A DNA stretch of 64,000 nt from Streptomyces griseoflavus (GTDB taxonomy: Bacteria; Actinomycetota; Actinomycetes; Streptomycetales; Streptomycetaceae): contig NZ_BMUC01000006.1 of the NCBI RefSeq assembly GCF_014649995.1, forward strand, positions 103,601-167,600, given 5' to 3'. A program made the translations under genes and the position numbers. Below, in pieces: positions 27,582 to 35,962 of the stretch. The notes beneath the pieces were generated by a model. It saw only the letters and a program-made list of their open reading frames with translations. It was not told the DNA's origin and searched no databases. Each line of letters starts with the position of its first letter. Positions within the stretch are counted from its first letter, which is position 1.

Positions 27582-28790
27582 ATGGAGTTCCGGCAGTCGA
27601 GCAAGCTCAGCGAGGTCTGTTACGAGATCCGCGGTCCGGTGATCGAGCACGCCAACGCGCTGGAGGAGGCGGGGCACAGCGTGCTGCGCCTGAACACCGG
27701 CAATCCGGCCCTGTTCGGCTTCGAGGCGCCGGAGGAGATCCTCCAGGACATGATCCGCATGCTCCCCCGGGCGCACGGCTACACGGACTCGCGCGGTGTC
27801 CTCTCCGCCCGCCGCGCGGTCGCCCAGCGCTACCAGACACTGGGCCTGGAGGTCGACGTGGACGACGTCTTCCTCGGCAACGGCGTCTCCGAGCTGGTCT
27901 CGATGGCCGTGCAGGCCCTGCTGGAGGACGGCGACGAAATCCTCATCCCCGCACCGGACTTCCCCCTCTGGACGGCGGTGACCACCCTCTCCGGCGGCAA
28001 GGCGGTCCACTACCTCTGCGACGAGCGGGCCGACTGGTACCCCGACCTGGACGACATGGCCGCGAAGATCACCGACCGCACCAAGGCCGTGGTCATCATC
28101 AACCCCAACAACCCCACGGGCGCGGTCTACCCGAAGGAGATCGTCGAGGGCATCCTCGACCTCGCGCGCCGCCACGGCCTGATGGTGCTGGCCGACGAGA
28201 TCTACGACCAGATCCTCTACGACGACGCCGTGCACCACTCGGCCGCGGCTCTCGCCCCCGACCTGGTCGTCCTCACCTTCTGCGGCCTGTCCAAGACCTA
28301 CCGGGTGGCGGGCTTCCGCTCCGGCTGGCTGGTGGTCACCGGCCCGAAGCAGCACGCCAGGGACTACCTCGAGGGCCTGACCATGCTGGCGTCCATGCGA
28401 CTGTGCGCCAACGCGCCCGCCCAGTACGCCATCCAGGCCGCCCTCGGCGGGCGGCAGTCGATCCGCGAACTGACCGCGCCGGGCGGCAGGCTGCGCGAAC
28501 AGCGCGACATCGCCTGGGAGAAGCTGAACGAGATCCCCGGCGTGAGCTGCGTGAAGCCGAAGGGCGCCCTGTACGCGTTCGCGCGCCTGGACCCGAAGGT
28601 GCACCGGATCCACGACGACGAGAGGTTCGTCCTCGACCTGCTGCTCCGCGAGAAGATCCAGGTCGTCCAGGGCACCGGCTTCAACTGGCCCTCCCCCGAC
28701 CACTTCCGCGTCCTCACCCTCCCCCACGCGGACGTCCTGGAGACGGCGATCGGCCGCATCGGGCGGTTCCTGGGCGGATACCGGCAGTGA
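27582..28790 (+). CDS. PLP-dependent aminotransferase, class I (alanine aminotransferase-like)
   Basis: A 402-residue fold-type I aminotransferase. Visible are the NPNNPTG motif, the DEIYDQILYD aspartate region that contacts the PLP ring nitrogen, the Schiff-base lysine K238 in LSKTYRVAGFRSGW, and the substrate-carboxylate Arg in the C-terminal domain. Sequence style (MEFRQSSKLSEVCYEIRGPV, HGYTDSRG) matches the AlaA/YfdZ-type group that interconverts alanine and pyruvate with glutamate. A CGGAGGGG site precedes the ATG. Divergent control by the HxlR protein is likely. The substrate is inferred from family resemblance. Confidence 0.93.
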   Translation: MEFRQSSKLSEVCYEIRGPVIEHANALEEAGHSVLRLNTGNPALFGFEAPEEILQDMIRMLPRAHGYTDSRGVLSARRAVAQRYQTLGLEVDVDDVFLGNGVSELVSMAVQALLEDGDEILIPAPDFPLWTAVTTLSGGKAVHYLCDERADWYPDLDDMAAKITDRTKAVVIINPNNPTGAVYPKEIVEGILDLARRHGLMVLADEIYDQILYDDAVHHSAAALAPDLVVLTFCGLSKTYRVAGFRSGWLVVTGPKQHARDYLEGLTMLASMRLCANAPAQYAIQAALGGRQSIRELTAPGGRLREQRDIAWEKLNEIPGVSCVKPKGALYAFARLDPKVHRIHDDERFVLDLLLREKIQVVQGTGFNWPSPDHFRVLTLPHADVLETAIGRIGRFLGGYRQ

Positions 28791-28815
28791 GACGTCGGAG
28801 GGAACCGCCGAGACG

Positions 28816-29163
28816 ATGATCGCGTCGGATCAGATCATGAGGGAACACAGAACCGGCTGCTTCGGGCTGCTCCTGGCGGCCGCGGGCGCCATCACGGCGG
28901 TGCTCGTCTGGGCGCCGAAGGCACGGGTCAGCGTCCACGGCGGGTTCGAGGGCATGCACCGGGACCTGAGCGTCCTCTACGTCGACCTCCCCCTCATCGC
29001 CGCCGGCGGCGCGCTCGTCCCGCTCGCCGCCTGGCTGCTCGGCCTGCGGGCGCTGCGCCGCCCCTGGCTCGCGGCCGTGATCGCGGCGGGCACCTTCGCA
29101 CTCGCCGTCTGGGGCCTGCTCAGCTGGTGGACGCCCTACCAGCGACCCGAGTTCATGGGCTGA
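28816..29163 (+). CDS. Small conserved membrane protein
   Basis: A 115-residue protein with three hydrophobic segments (about residues 15-32, 55-76 and 83-103) and Arg/His-rich loops. The second and third helices are Leu/Ala-rich and the C-terminus is aromatic (GLLSWWTPYQRPE). It resembles unnamed streptomycete membrane proteins. A GGAGGG sequence 11 bases upstream favours the ATG at 28816, though an in-frame ATG at 28837 is possible. The gene follows the aminotransferase by 25 bases and may be co-transcribed. Function unknown. Confidence 0.65.
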   Translation: MIASDQIMREHRTGCFGLLLAAAGAITAVLVWAPKARVSVHGGFEGMHRDLSVLYVDLPLIAAGGALVPLAAWLLGLRALRRPWLAAVIAAGTFALAVWGLLSWWTPYQRPEFMG

Positions 29164-29339
29164 CGACACCGCTCGCCAGGCCGGTCGGCCGACGAGCCGA
29201 AACCGCCGTCACCCGACGCGGGTCGTGGGATCATCCGAGCTCAGGCCCGCACGCCTCGAAAGCACTGAACCGCATCGCCAAACCGCTGGAGCGAGATGAG
29301 TCCCCTCCCCACGCACCTGCCGGACGCCCCGGGACGCCG

Positions 29340-29969
29340 GTGACCCGGCCGCCCACCGCCGCGCAGCGTCGTCTCATCGAGGCCGCCGATCCTGTGACCG
29401 GGCGGCTGAAGGGTCCGGAGGCGCAGCTTGCCGCGCTGGTGAAGCGAGGGCTGGCGTTCCGGCACGCGAGGCCGCCGCACGACCACTTCCTGACTCCCGC
29501 GGGGCACCGCGTCCGGGAGGCGGAGCCCGGGCCCGAGCGGGTGGAGCAGCCCGCCGCGACCGGCGGGTTCGCCGCGCGGGTGGGCGGTGAGGAGGCGGCG
29601 CCCGGAGACGGCCCCGCCCGGCTGCGGGAGGTGCGCGGCGCCTGGCAGGGCATGCTGGAGCTGCGCCGGATGACCAACCCCGACGGTGCGACGGACCGGC
29701 CCTGCGGCTGGGAACGCTCGCACCTGGTGCGGGCCGCCGCGCTCGCCCTGGAAGCCGCCGGACACCGCGCGGCCGGCGCCGACCCCGGGGACGGCGGTTA
29801 CCGCGTGCGGGCGACGCCGCAGCCGGAGGCGGTCGCCGTGTACGAGCCGGACGGCGAGGCGCTGCGGGCCTGCGCGGCCACCCTGGAGGAGGCGGGCTGG
29901 CAGGCCGGTGAGTACACGGAGCCGAGGACGCGGGCGCGCTATCTGCTGGCCTCGCCGCGCCGCGTCTGA
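29340..29969 (+). CDS. Conserved hypothetical protein of streptomycetes
   Basis: A 209-residue soluble protein. An N-terminal segment (TAAQRRLIEAADPVTGRL) is followed by a short helical region, a Glu/Pro-rich linker, and a C-terminal half that alternates RSHLVRAAALALEAAG with a beta-rich RVRATPQPEAVAVY segment; the repeat of 'ALEAAGH' and 'TLEEAGW' suggests two similar alpha-beta units. No catalytic motif or membrane segment is seen. The GTG at 29340 is chosen because the frame upstream of it has poor coding composition. The role is not inferable. Confidence 0.6.
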   Translation: MTRPPTAAQRRLIEAADPVTGRLKGPEAQLAALVKRGLAFRHARPPHDHFLTPAGHRVREAEPGPERVEQPAATGGFAARVGGEEAAPGDGPARLREVRGAWQGMLELRRMTNPDGATDRPCGWERSHLVRAAALALEAAGHRAAGADPGDGGYRVRATPQPEAVAVYEPDGEALRACAATLEEAGWQAGEYTEPRTRARYLLASPRRV

Positions 29970-30034
29970 GGCGCGTGCCAGGATCGGTGGGTCGGGCAGG
30001 CGATCGAACAGGCATGAAGAAGGGGACAGCCGCG

Positions 30035-30457
30035 ATGAGCGAGCCGTTTTCCGTCCGGGTGACCGTGCGCGGGTACGAGACCGATGTGCAGGGCCACCTC
30101 AACCAGGCCGTGTACCTCAACTACGCGGAGCACGCGCGCTGGTCGCTGCTCCAGGCCGCGGGCATCACCCAGTCCGGCCTGCTCTCCCGGGGCGTGGGGC
30201 CGGTCGCCCTGGAGACCACCATCCGCTACAAACGGGAACTGCTGGCCGGTGACGAGGCCGACGTGAGCTGCGCCTTCCTCTGGAGCGGCGGCAAGGTGTT
30301 CACCATCGAGCAGACGATCACCAAGGCCGACGGCACCGTGGCCGCCGAGCTCACGGGTGTCGGCGGGCTGATGGACCTGAAGCAGCGCAAGCTCCTGCCG
30401 CGTCCGCAGGACGTGTTCCGGGACCTGGCGAAGGACCCGGCCCTGTTCGGGCTGTAG
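30035..30457 (+). CDS. Hot-dog acyl-CoA thioesterase (4HBT family)
   Basis: A 140-residue thioesterase of the 4-hydroxybenzoyl-CoA/YbgC type. The signature YETDVQGHLNQAVYLNYAEH (about residues 11-30) carries the catalytic Asp (position 14 of the motif region) and the conserved Asn-Tyr helix start. It should hydrolyse acyl-CoA esters; chain-length preference is unknown. The ATG at 30035 has AAGGGG 8 bases upstream; an in-frame ATG at 30014 would add seven residues. The gene stands alone before a 240-base gap leading to the muramidase. Confidence 0.9.
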   Translation: MSEPFSVRVTVRGYETDVQGHLNQAVYLNYAEHARWSLLQAAGITQSGLLSRGVGPVALETTIRYKRELLAGDEADVSCAFLWSGGKVFTIEQTITKADGTVAAELTGVGGLMDLKQRKLLPRPQDVFRDLAKDPALFGL

Positions 30458-30524
30458 CGGGGGTTTCACTCCCTGAAAGTTTCCGCCGTCCGGATCCCAA
30501 GTTTCCTGGCCATCCGCTCCTACA

Positions 30525-30538
30525 GTGGACCAGACCAC
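30525..30538. promoter_or_regulatory. Possible DasR-like (dre) site before the muramidase gene
   Basis: The complement of 30525-30538 reads GTGGTCTGGTCCAC, which matches 8 of 10 core bases of the DasR consensus GGTCTAGACC. It partly overlaps a -10-like TACAGT (30521-30526) about 170 bases upstream of the GH25 gene. Confidence 0.3.
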
Positions 30539-30697
30539 CAGAGAGGGCCGAAGGCTCTTTACACGCCAGGAATCTACGTGCGTAACTAATGACGCGCGCA
30601 CGTCAAAGACACGTCTCGCAGTACGGATCTGCCCAGGTGGCAGCGGCCGACGTCACCTCCTTCGCTCATCCCCACATGTGCCCCAGGAGGCAGCCCC

Positions 30698-31582
30698 ATG
30701 TTCTCTCTCCCCCGCCCCTCGACCGGCACCCGCAGACGCACCGTCACGGCGCTCGGCGTCCTCGGTGCCGCCCTCGCCCTGACGGCCACCACCGCCGGCG
30801 GCGCGAGTGCCGCTCCCCGGCCCGACCGGGACCGCGTCGCCATCGAACCCGGCGAGGCGTACATGGGCGCGGGCACCCGCGTCCACGAGGGCGTCCCCGC
30901 CGGCGAGCCGTCGATGGGCGTGCTCGCCCCGACCGACGGCGTCCAGGGCATCGACGTCTCCCACTGGCAGGGCGCCATCAACTGGACGTCGGTACGCGGC
31001 TCCGGCATCCAGTTCGCCTGGATGAAGGCGACCGAGGGCACCGGCTACAAGGACCCGCGCTTCAACACCAACTACCCCGCCGCCCACGCCGCCGGCGTGA
31101 TCCGCGGCGCGTACCACTTCGCCCTGCCCAACGCCTCCAGCGGCGCGACCCAGGCGAACTACTTCGCCACCAACGGCGGCGGCTGGTCGCGCGACAACCT
31201 GACCCTGCCCGGCGTGCTGGACATCGAGCACAACCCGTACGGCGCCATGTGCTACGGCCTGTCCACCACGCAGATGCGCACCTGGATCAACGACTTCTAC
31301 ACCGCCTACAAGGCGCGCACCAGCCGTGACGTCGTCATCTACACGACGGCGAGCTGGTGGAACACCTGCACCGGCAACTGGACCGGCATGTCCGCCAAGA
31401 GCCCGTTGTGGGTGGCGCACTGGACCTCGGCCTCCGCCCCGACCCTCCCCAGCGGCTTCCCCACCTGGACGGTCTGGCAGTACACCAGCACCGGTTCGGT
31501 GGCCGGCGTCGCCGGCAACGTGGACCGCAACAAGTTCAACGGCTCCCGCGACCGGCTCCTGGCGCTCGCCAACAACACCTGA
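30698..31582 (+). CDS. Secreted GH25 N-acetylmuramidase (lysozyme)
   Basis: A 294-residue exported peptidoglycan hydrolase that cleaves the MurNAc-GlcNAc bond. The signal peptide has a TRRRT region and a hydrophobic core ending near ASA (about residue 38). The GH25 barrel starts at GIDVSHWQGAINW (first acidic residue), with KATEGTGYKDPRF and the catalytic DIE in LPGVLDIEHNPYG. No separate cell-wall binding domain is present. The start follows AGGAGG by 9 bases. The gene is followed by a terminator, then an amidase gene; together they form a lytic set. Confidence 0.95.
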   Translation: MFSLPRPSTGTRRRTVTALGVLGAALALTATTAGGASAAPRPDRDRVAIEPGEAYMGAGTRVHEGVPAGEPSMGVLAPTDGVQGIDVSHWQGAINWTSVRGSGIQFAWMKATEGTGYKDPRFNTNYPAAHAAGVIRGAYHFALPNASSGATQANYFATNGGGWSRDNLTLPGVLDIEHNPYGAMCYGLSTTQMRTWINDFYTAYKARTSRDVVIYTTASWWNTCTGNWTGMSAKSPLWVAHWTSASAPTLPSGFPTWTVWQYTSTGSVAGVAGNVDRNKFNGSRDRLLALANNT

Positions 31583-31611
31583 CGGCGCCGGTCCCGTCCC
31601 GCACGCGATCA

Positions 31612-31652
31612 CGCGGGGGAGCCGGCGGCGGTCCGCCGTCCGCTCCCCCGCG
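31612..31652 (+). terminator. Terminator after the GH25 gene
   Basis: An 11-bp perfect stem (CGCGGGGGAGC / GCTCCCCCGCG) encloses a 19-base segment that itself can pair as CGGCGG-T-CCGCCG. It lies 30 bases after the muramidase stop. Confidence 0.65.
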
Positions 31653-31694
31653 CCCCGCTTCCCCCCACCCTCTCCCCTCCGACGAGGAGCGACC

Positions 31695-32354
31695 GTGCAC
31701 CCCGAGAACGCCTCACGACGCCGCCTGTTGATCGCCGGCGCGGCCGGCCTGGCCGCCGCCACCGCCCTGCCGGGCCTCGCGCAGGCGCGGGAGACCGGCG
31801 CCGTCGAGCCGGACATCGACTCCACCGCGGCCTGGGGCGCCCGTGCCCCCCGCGGCACGATCAGCCTCCTGCAGTACCGGCCGAGCCGGATCGTCGTCCA
31901 CCACACGGTGAGCACCAACTCCGCCGACTTCTCCCGCGCCCAGGCGCACGCGCACGCCCACTGGGTGCAGGACCTGCATCTGGACAAGAACCGCTGGGTG
32001 GACACCGGGTACCACTTCCTGGTCAGCCGGGGCGGCTGGATCACCGAGGGCCGCCACGGCAGCCTCCAGGCACTGACCGGAGGCCGGAACTTCGTCCTCG
32101 GCTCCCACACCTCCGGGCAGAACGACTACGCCGTCGGGATCGCGTGCGAGGGCGCCTACCACGACGGCGCGGTACCGCCCACCGCCCAGTGGGACGTCCT
32201 GGTGGCCCTGTGCGCGTACACGTGCGACCGGTACGGCATCCCCTCCACGCAGCTCTACGGCCACAAGGACTACGGCGCGACCCTGTGCCCCGGCGTCTAC
32301 CACGACATGCTGCCCCGGCTGCGGCAGGAAGTGGCCGCGGCCCGGGCGGCGTAG
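31695..32354 (+). CDS. Secreted N-acetylmuramoyl-L-alanine amidase (PGRP/amidase_2)
   Basis: A 219-residue zinc amidase that cuts between MurNAc and the stem peptide. The N-terminus has ASRRRLLIAGAAGLAAATAL, a twin-arginine-like signal, and mature sequence begins near residue 33. Zinc ligands are His69/His70 in RIVVHHTVS and the His/Cys pair in YGHKDYGATLCPG (about 190-202). DTGYHFLVSRGG is the usual core of the fold. GTG at 31695 is supported by GAGGAG 8 bases upstream. No cell-wall anchor domain is seen. Confidence 0.93.
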   Translation: MHPENASRRRLLIAGAAGLAAATALPGLAQARETGAVEPDIDSTAAWGARAPRGTISLLQYRPSRIVVHHTVSTNSADFSRAQAHAHAHWVQDLHLDKNRWVDTGYHFLVSRGGWITEGRHGSLQALTGGRNFVLGSHTSGQNDYAVGIACEGAYHDGAVPPTAQWDVLVALCAYTCDRYGIPSTQLYGHKDYGATLCPGVYHDMLPRLRQEVAAARAA

Positions 32355-32401
32355 GGGGGCCACCGGTCGCGCGGCCGGAGTGCGGCGGGGGCCCTCGGGC
32401 G

Positions 32402-33616
32402 TCATCCGCCGGACAGTTCCCCGACGGCCTTCAGGACGTGGCCCGCTCCGTCCTCGGCCGCCATGTGCCGTGCCGCCGTCGCGGCGGCCCGCGCGTACGT
32501 CTGCCGCCGCACCGCACGGTCGAGGGCGTCGGCGAGCCGTTCGGCGGTGAGCGACCGGAACGGGATCGGCCCGGTCGCGGCGCCGAGGGCGGCGACTCGT
32601 CCCGCCCAGAACGGCTGGTCGGCGGTGACCGGCACGGGGACCGCCGGCACCCCGGCGCGCAGCGCGGCCGCGGTGGTGCCGGCTCCGGCGTGGTGGACCA
32701 CGGCGGCCAGGCGCGGGAACAGCAGGGCGTGCGGTACGTCCCCGACGGTGAGGACGTCGTCGCCGTCGGCGTCGAGTCCGGCGCTCCCGGTCTGGAGGAT
32801 GCCGCGCAGTCCCGCGCCGCGCAGGGCGCGCACCGCGATGTCGCTCAGCCGTTCCCCGTGGCCGGCCGCCATGCTGCCGAAGCCGATGAGGACGGGCGGG
32901 GGGCCGGCGCTCAGGAAGTCCTCCACTCGCCCGGGGAGCCGTTCGGCCGCCCCGTGGTGGGGCCACCAGGTGCCCGCCACCCGCAGACCGGGGCGCCAGT
33001 CGGAGGGGCGGGGCACCAGGGCGGTGCTGAAGCCGTGCAGGACGGGCCAGTCCGCCCGCTCCTGGCGCCGGCGCGTCCGGGCGGCGGAGAGGGAAGGCAG
33101 GCCGAGGCGCCGGCGCAGCCGTGCGACCGCCTGTTCGTAGAGGCGGTCGGTCATGCGCAGGGCGAAGCGTCCGGCCAGCCGGTTGGGCAGACGGCCCAGT
33201 GAGCGTGCGCCCGTGACGACGGGCGGGAAGTCCCCGGTGGGCGCGGTGGGCTGGAGGTACACCCCGAGGCTCGGAGTGCCCGTGGCCTCGGCCAGATGCC
33301 AGCCGAGCGGGGCCGTGGTGGCCGACAGCAGGAGCAGGTCGGTGCCCTCGGCCATCGCGTCGGCGAATCCCTGGCCCAGCTCGTCGATGAACGCGGCGGC
33401 GCTGCGCATCAGTTCACGCCTGCCGGTGACGGCGCCGCGCCCGCGCGGGTCGGCGGGCAGGGAGCGGAAGGCCGGCCCGGCGTCGCGTACCAGGGACGCG
33501 AAGGCGTCCGTGGTGGCCAGCGTGACGTCGTGTCCGGCCCGGCCCAGTGCGGCTCCCAGGCCCGTGTAGGGCGCGACGTCACCGCGCGATCCGGCCGCGG
33601 CGATCAGGATCCTCAT
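32402..33616 (-). CDS. Glycosyltransferase family 1, macrolide-glycosyltransferase-like
   Basis: A 404-residue GT-B enzyme with the N-terminal MRILIAAAGSRGDVAPYTGL and the C-terminal nucleotide-sugar site VVHHAGAGTTAAALRAGVPAVPVPVTADQPFWAGRV, characteristic of bacterial UGT-type enzymes that glycosylate sterols or macrolides, either building natural products or inactivating them. Its ATG overlaps the stop of the MerR gene (ATGA), so it is the target of that regulator's operon. With no biosynthetic genes nearby, drug modification is a reasonable guess; cell-envelope lipid glycosylation is the alternative. Confidence 0.88.
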   Translation of the reverse strand: MRILIAAAGSRGDVAPYTGLGAALGRAGHDVTLATTDAFASLVRDAGPAFRSLPADPRGRGAVTGRRELMRSAAAFIDELGQGFADAMAEGTDLLLLSATTAPLGWHLAEATGTPSLGVYLQPTAPTGDFPPVVTGARSLGRLPNRLAGRFALRMTDRLYEQAVARLRRRLGLPSLSAARTRRRQERADWPVLHGFSTALVPRPSDWRPGLRVAGTWWPHHGAAERLPGRVEDFLSAGPPPVLIGFGSMAAGHGERLSDIAVRALRGAGLRGILQTGSAGLDADGDDVLTVGDVPHALLFPRLAAVVHHAGAGTTAAALRAGVPAVPVPVTADQPFWAGRVAALGAATGPIPFRSLTAERLADALDRAVRRQTYARAAATAARHMAAEDGAGHVLKAVGELSGG

Positions 33617-34413
33617 GGCGTCTCCCCGACATCGGTACGGTCGTCCGTGCGGCGGGCGGCGTTGGCGTGGACCGCCTCGCACAGGTAGGCGGCCAGGCCC
33701 GGGCGCTGCTGCGAGGCCGGTACGACCAGGGCGAAGGCGCGCGGGTCGGCGGCGAAGTCGTCCGCGATGCGCCGGTGCATGTCGGACGGGCAGGCGGTGA
33801 ACCAGCGTGAGATGTGCAGGCGGTGCTCCTCGGCGAGGTCCATGGCCCGTTCGCCGTCGCTCGGCTCCCCCTGGTCGAAGGCGGTGAGCAGCTCCGCACG
33901 CCAGGCGGCGGCCTCACCCATGAGGCGGCGCCAGTCCTCCTTGGTGTGGGCGTCCGCGCGCTCCATAGCCTCCCGCTGCCCTGCCGAACGCGCCCACTTC
34001 AGCTCCGCCTCGGTGGCGTAGCTCAGGTCGAAGGTGATCTCGCCGAACACCTCGAAGCGCTCCTGCGGAGTCATCGGCACCCCGGTCCGCTGCACCTCGA
34101 TCGCCCGCTGCGCCACCTCGGACAGCCGCCGCAGCCGGGTGATCTCCTCCTCCAGCTGCCGCTGCCGGGTCCGCAGGTACTCCAGGGCGTTCGCCTGCGG
34201 GTCCTTGAAGATGCCGGCGATGTCGTCGAGGGAGAAGCCCAGTTCCCGGTAGAAGAGGATCTGCTGCAGGCGCACCAGGTCGGCGTCGCCGTAGAGCCGG
34301 TAGCCGGCCGGACTGCGCTCGCCGGGCGAGAGCAGCCCCGCCTTGTCGTAGTGGTGCAGCGTCCGCACCGTCACCCCGGCGAAGGCCGCCACCTGGCCAA
34401 CGGAATAACTCAC
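33613..34413 (-). CDS. MerR-family activator with C-terminal TipAS-like drug-binding domain
   Basis: A 266-residue regulator. The MerR winged helix (about residues 3-72) includes VRTLHHYDKAGLL and GYRLYGDADLVRLQQIL; a coiled-coil linker (about 80-115, RTRQRQLEEEITRLRRL) follows, then a TipAS-type all-helical domain (about 140-255) that in TipAL binds thiopeptide antibiotics and is a known multidrug-recognition module. It encodes the first gene of an operon with the glycosyltransferase. GTG at 34413. A MerR-type promoter with a 19-bp spacer and a CCTnACGTnAGG palindrome lies upstream. Confidence 0.9.
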   Translation of the reverse strand: MSYSVGQVAAFAGVTVRTLHHYDKAGLLSPGERSPAGYRLYGDADLVRLQQILFYRELGFSLDDIAGIFKDPQANALEYLRTRQRQLEEEITRLRRLSEVAQRAIEVQRTGVPMTPQERFEVFGEITFDLSYATEAELKWARSAGQREAMERADAHTKEDWRRLMGEAAAWRAELLTAFDQGEPSDGERAMDLAEEHRLHISRWFTACPSDMHRRIADDFAADPRAFALVVPASQQRPGLAAYLCEAVHANAARRTDDRTDVGETP

Positions 34414-34438
34414 CCACCCGCCCCTTTCGTCGCTCAGC

Positions 34439-34469
34439 AGTCTCGAGCCTGACGTAAGGGGAGGGTCAA
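34439..34469 (-). promoter_or_regulatory. MerR-type promoter with 19-bp spacer before the TipA-like gene
   Basis: On the minus strand, TTGACC (34464-34469) and GAGACT (34439-34444) are separated by 19 bases, the overlong spacer that MerR proteins correct. The spacer holds the near-palindrome CCTGACGTAAGG (34448-34459, plus strand). Confidence 0.6.
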
Positions 34470-34543
34470 ACCGCGGTCGCCCGGTCCGCCGGCCGCACCG
34501 GCGGTCCGGGAGCCGTCCCTCCCGGCGGGAGACTCCGGGGCGC

Positions 34544-35923
34544 TCAGCCCTGTGCGGTGATCCGGGCCAGCCGCCGCGCCTCGGCACGGGTGGAGCGGGC
34601 GATCTCGTCCTCGTCGGCGGTGAGCAGGCGGCCGTTCTCCACGATCTGCCGGCCGCCGACGAACGACGCGGTGACCGGGGCCGCCGCGCCGAGGACCAGC
34701 GCGGTCACCGGGTCGGCGATGGAGGCGTGCGCGAGGGTGTCCATCCGCCACAGCACCAGGTCGGCGAGCTTGCCCGGCTCCAGGGAGCCGGTCTCCCCCG
34801 CGCGGCCCAGCACGCGGGCCCCGCCGTGGGTGCCCAGGCGCAGCGCCTGGCGGGCGGTCAGGGCGGCCTCGCGGTGGGCGCCCAGACGGTTGACGAGGAG
34901 GGCGTTGCGCAGCTCGGTGTGGAGTTCGCCGGACTCGTTGGAGGCGGTGCCGTCCACGCCGAGACCGACGGGGACCCCGGCCGCGAGCAGGTCGGGGACG
35001 CGGGCGATGCCCGCGGCGAGGCGGGCGTTGGAGGAAGGACAGTGGGCGACGCCGGTCCCGGTGCGGGCGAAGGCGGCGATGTCGGAGTCGTTCATGTGGA
35101 CGCAGTGCGCCATCCACACGTCCTCGCCGAGCCAGCCGGTGGACTCGAAGTAGTCGGTCGGGCCCATGCCGAACCGTTCGTGGCAGAACTTCTCCTCCTC
35201 CACGGTCTCCGAGCCGTGGGTGTGCAGGCGCACGCCGAGCCGACGGGCCAGCTCCGCTCCGTGGCGCATCAGTCCGGTGGAGACGGAGAAGGGGGAGCAG
35301 GGGGCGACGGCGACCTGGGTCATGGCGTCGAAGGAGGCGTCGTGGTGGCGCCGTACGGTCTCCTCGGTGGCGGCGAGGGCGTCGTCGGGGCTCTCGACGG
35401 CGAAGTCCGGGGGCAGGCCGCCGTCCTTCTCGCCGCGGTCCATGGAGCCTCGGGCGAGGGTGAAGCGGACGCCCAGGTCGCGGGCGGCGGTGATGATCGC
35501 GCCGGACAGGTCGCCGGAGCCGCGGGGGAAGACGTAGTGGTGGTCCATGGCGGTGGTGACGCCGCCGCGGGCCATCATGGCGAGCGAGCCCCGGGCGGCG
35601 GCGCGCACCATCGGCTCGTCGATGCGCGCCCAGGTCGGGTAGAGGGCGACGAGCCAGTCGAACAGGTTGTGGTCGGTGGCCAGGCCCCGGGTGATCCACT
35701 GGTAGAAGTGGTGGTGGGTGTTGACCAGGCCGGGGGTCGCCAGGTGCCCGGTGGCGTCGATCCGCCGTGCGACGTCGTGGAGTCCCTCGGGGGCCCGGCC
35801 CGCGCCGAGCGATTCGATGCGGTTGCCGGCGAGGACGAGGTGACCGGACGCGTACTCGGTGTCGTCGCCGTCGACGGTCGCGATCGCGCAGTTCTCGATG
35901 ACGATGCGCCGGTCTGCTGCCAT
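34544..35923 (-). CDS. 8-oxoguanine deaminase-like amidohydrolase (guanine/TrzN-AtzB group)
   Basis: A 459-residue metal-dependent amidohydrolase. The HxH motif is in LVNTHHHFYQW (His70, His72), followed by the metal-binding LHTHGSE, AHCVHM and GLGVDGTASNESG motifs. The best-known members deaminate 8-oxoguanine to urate or related triazines. It is last in the urate operon, 39 bases after the uricase stop, so conversion of 8-oxoguanine (or guanine) into a purine that feeds urate oxidation fits the context. Guanine deaminase activity is the alternative. Confidence 0.85.
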   Translation of the reverse strand: MAADRRIVIENCAIATVDGDDTEYASGHLVLAGNRIESLGAGRAPEGLHDVARRIDATGHLATPGLVNTHHHFYQWITRGLATDHNLFDWLVALYPTWARIDEPMVRAAARGSLAMMARGGVTTAMDHHYVFPRGSGDLSGAIITAARDLGVRFTLARGSMDRGEKDGGLPPDFAVESPDDALAATEETVRRHHDASFDAMTQVAVAPCSPFSVSTGLMRHGAELARRLGVRLHTHGSETVEEEKFCHERFGMGPTDYFESTGWLGEDVWMAHCVHMNDSDIAAFARTGTGVAHCPSSNARLAAGIARVPDLLAAGVPVGLGVDGTASNESGELHTELRNALLVNRLGAHREAALTARQALRLGTHGGARVLGRAGETGSLEPGKLADLVLWRMDTLAHASIADPVTALVLGAAAPVTASFVGGRQIVENGRLLTADEDEIARSTRAEARRLARITAQG

Positions 35924-35962
35924 GGTCCGTCCTTCTCGCTGTCGCTGCCGATGGGGGTGCGG

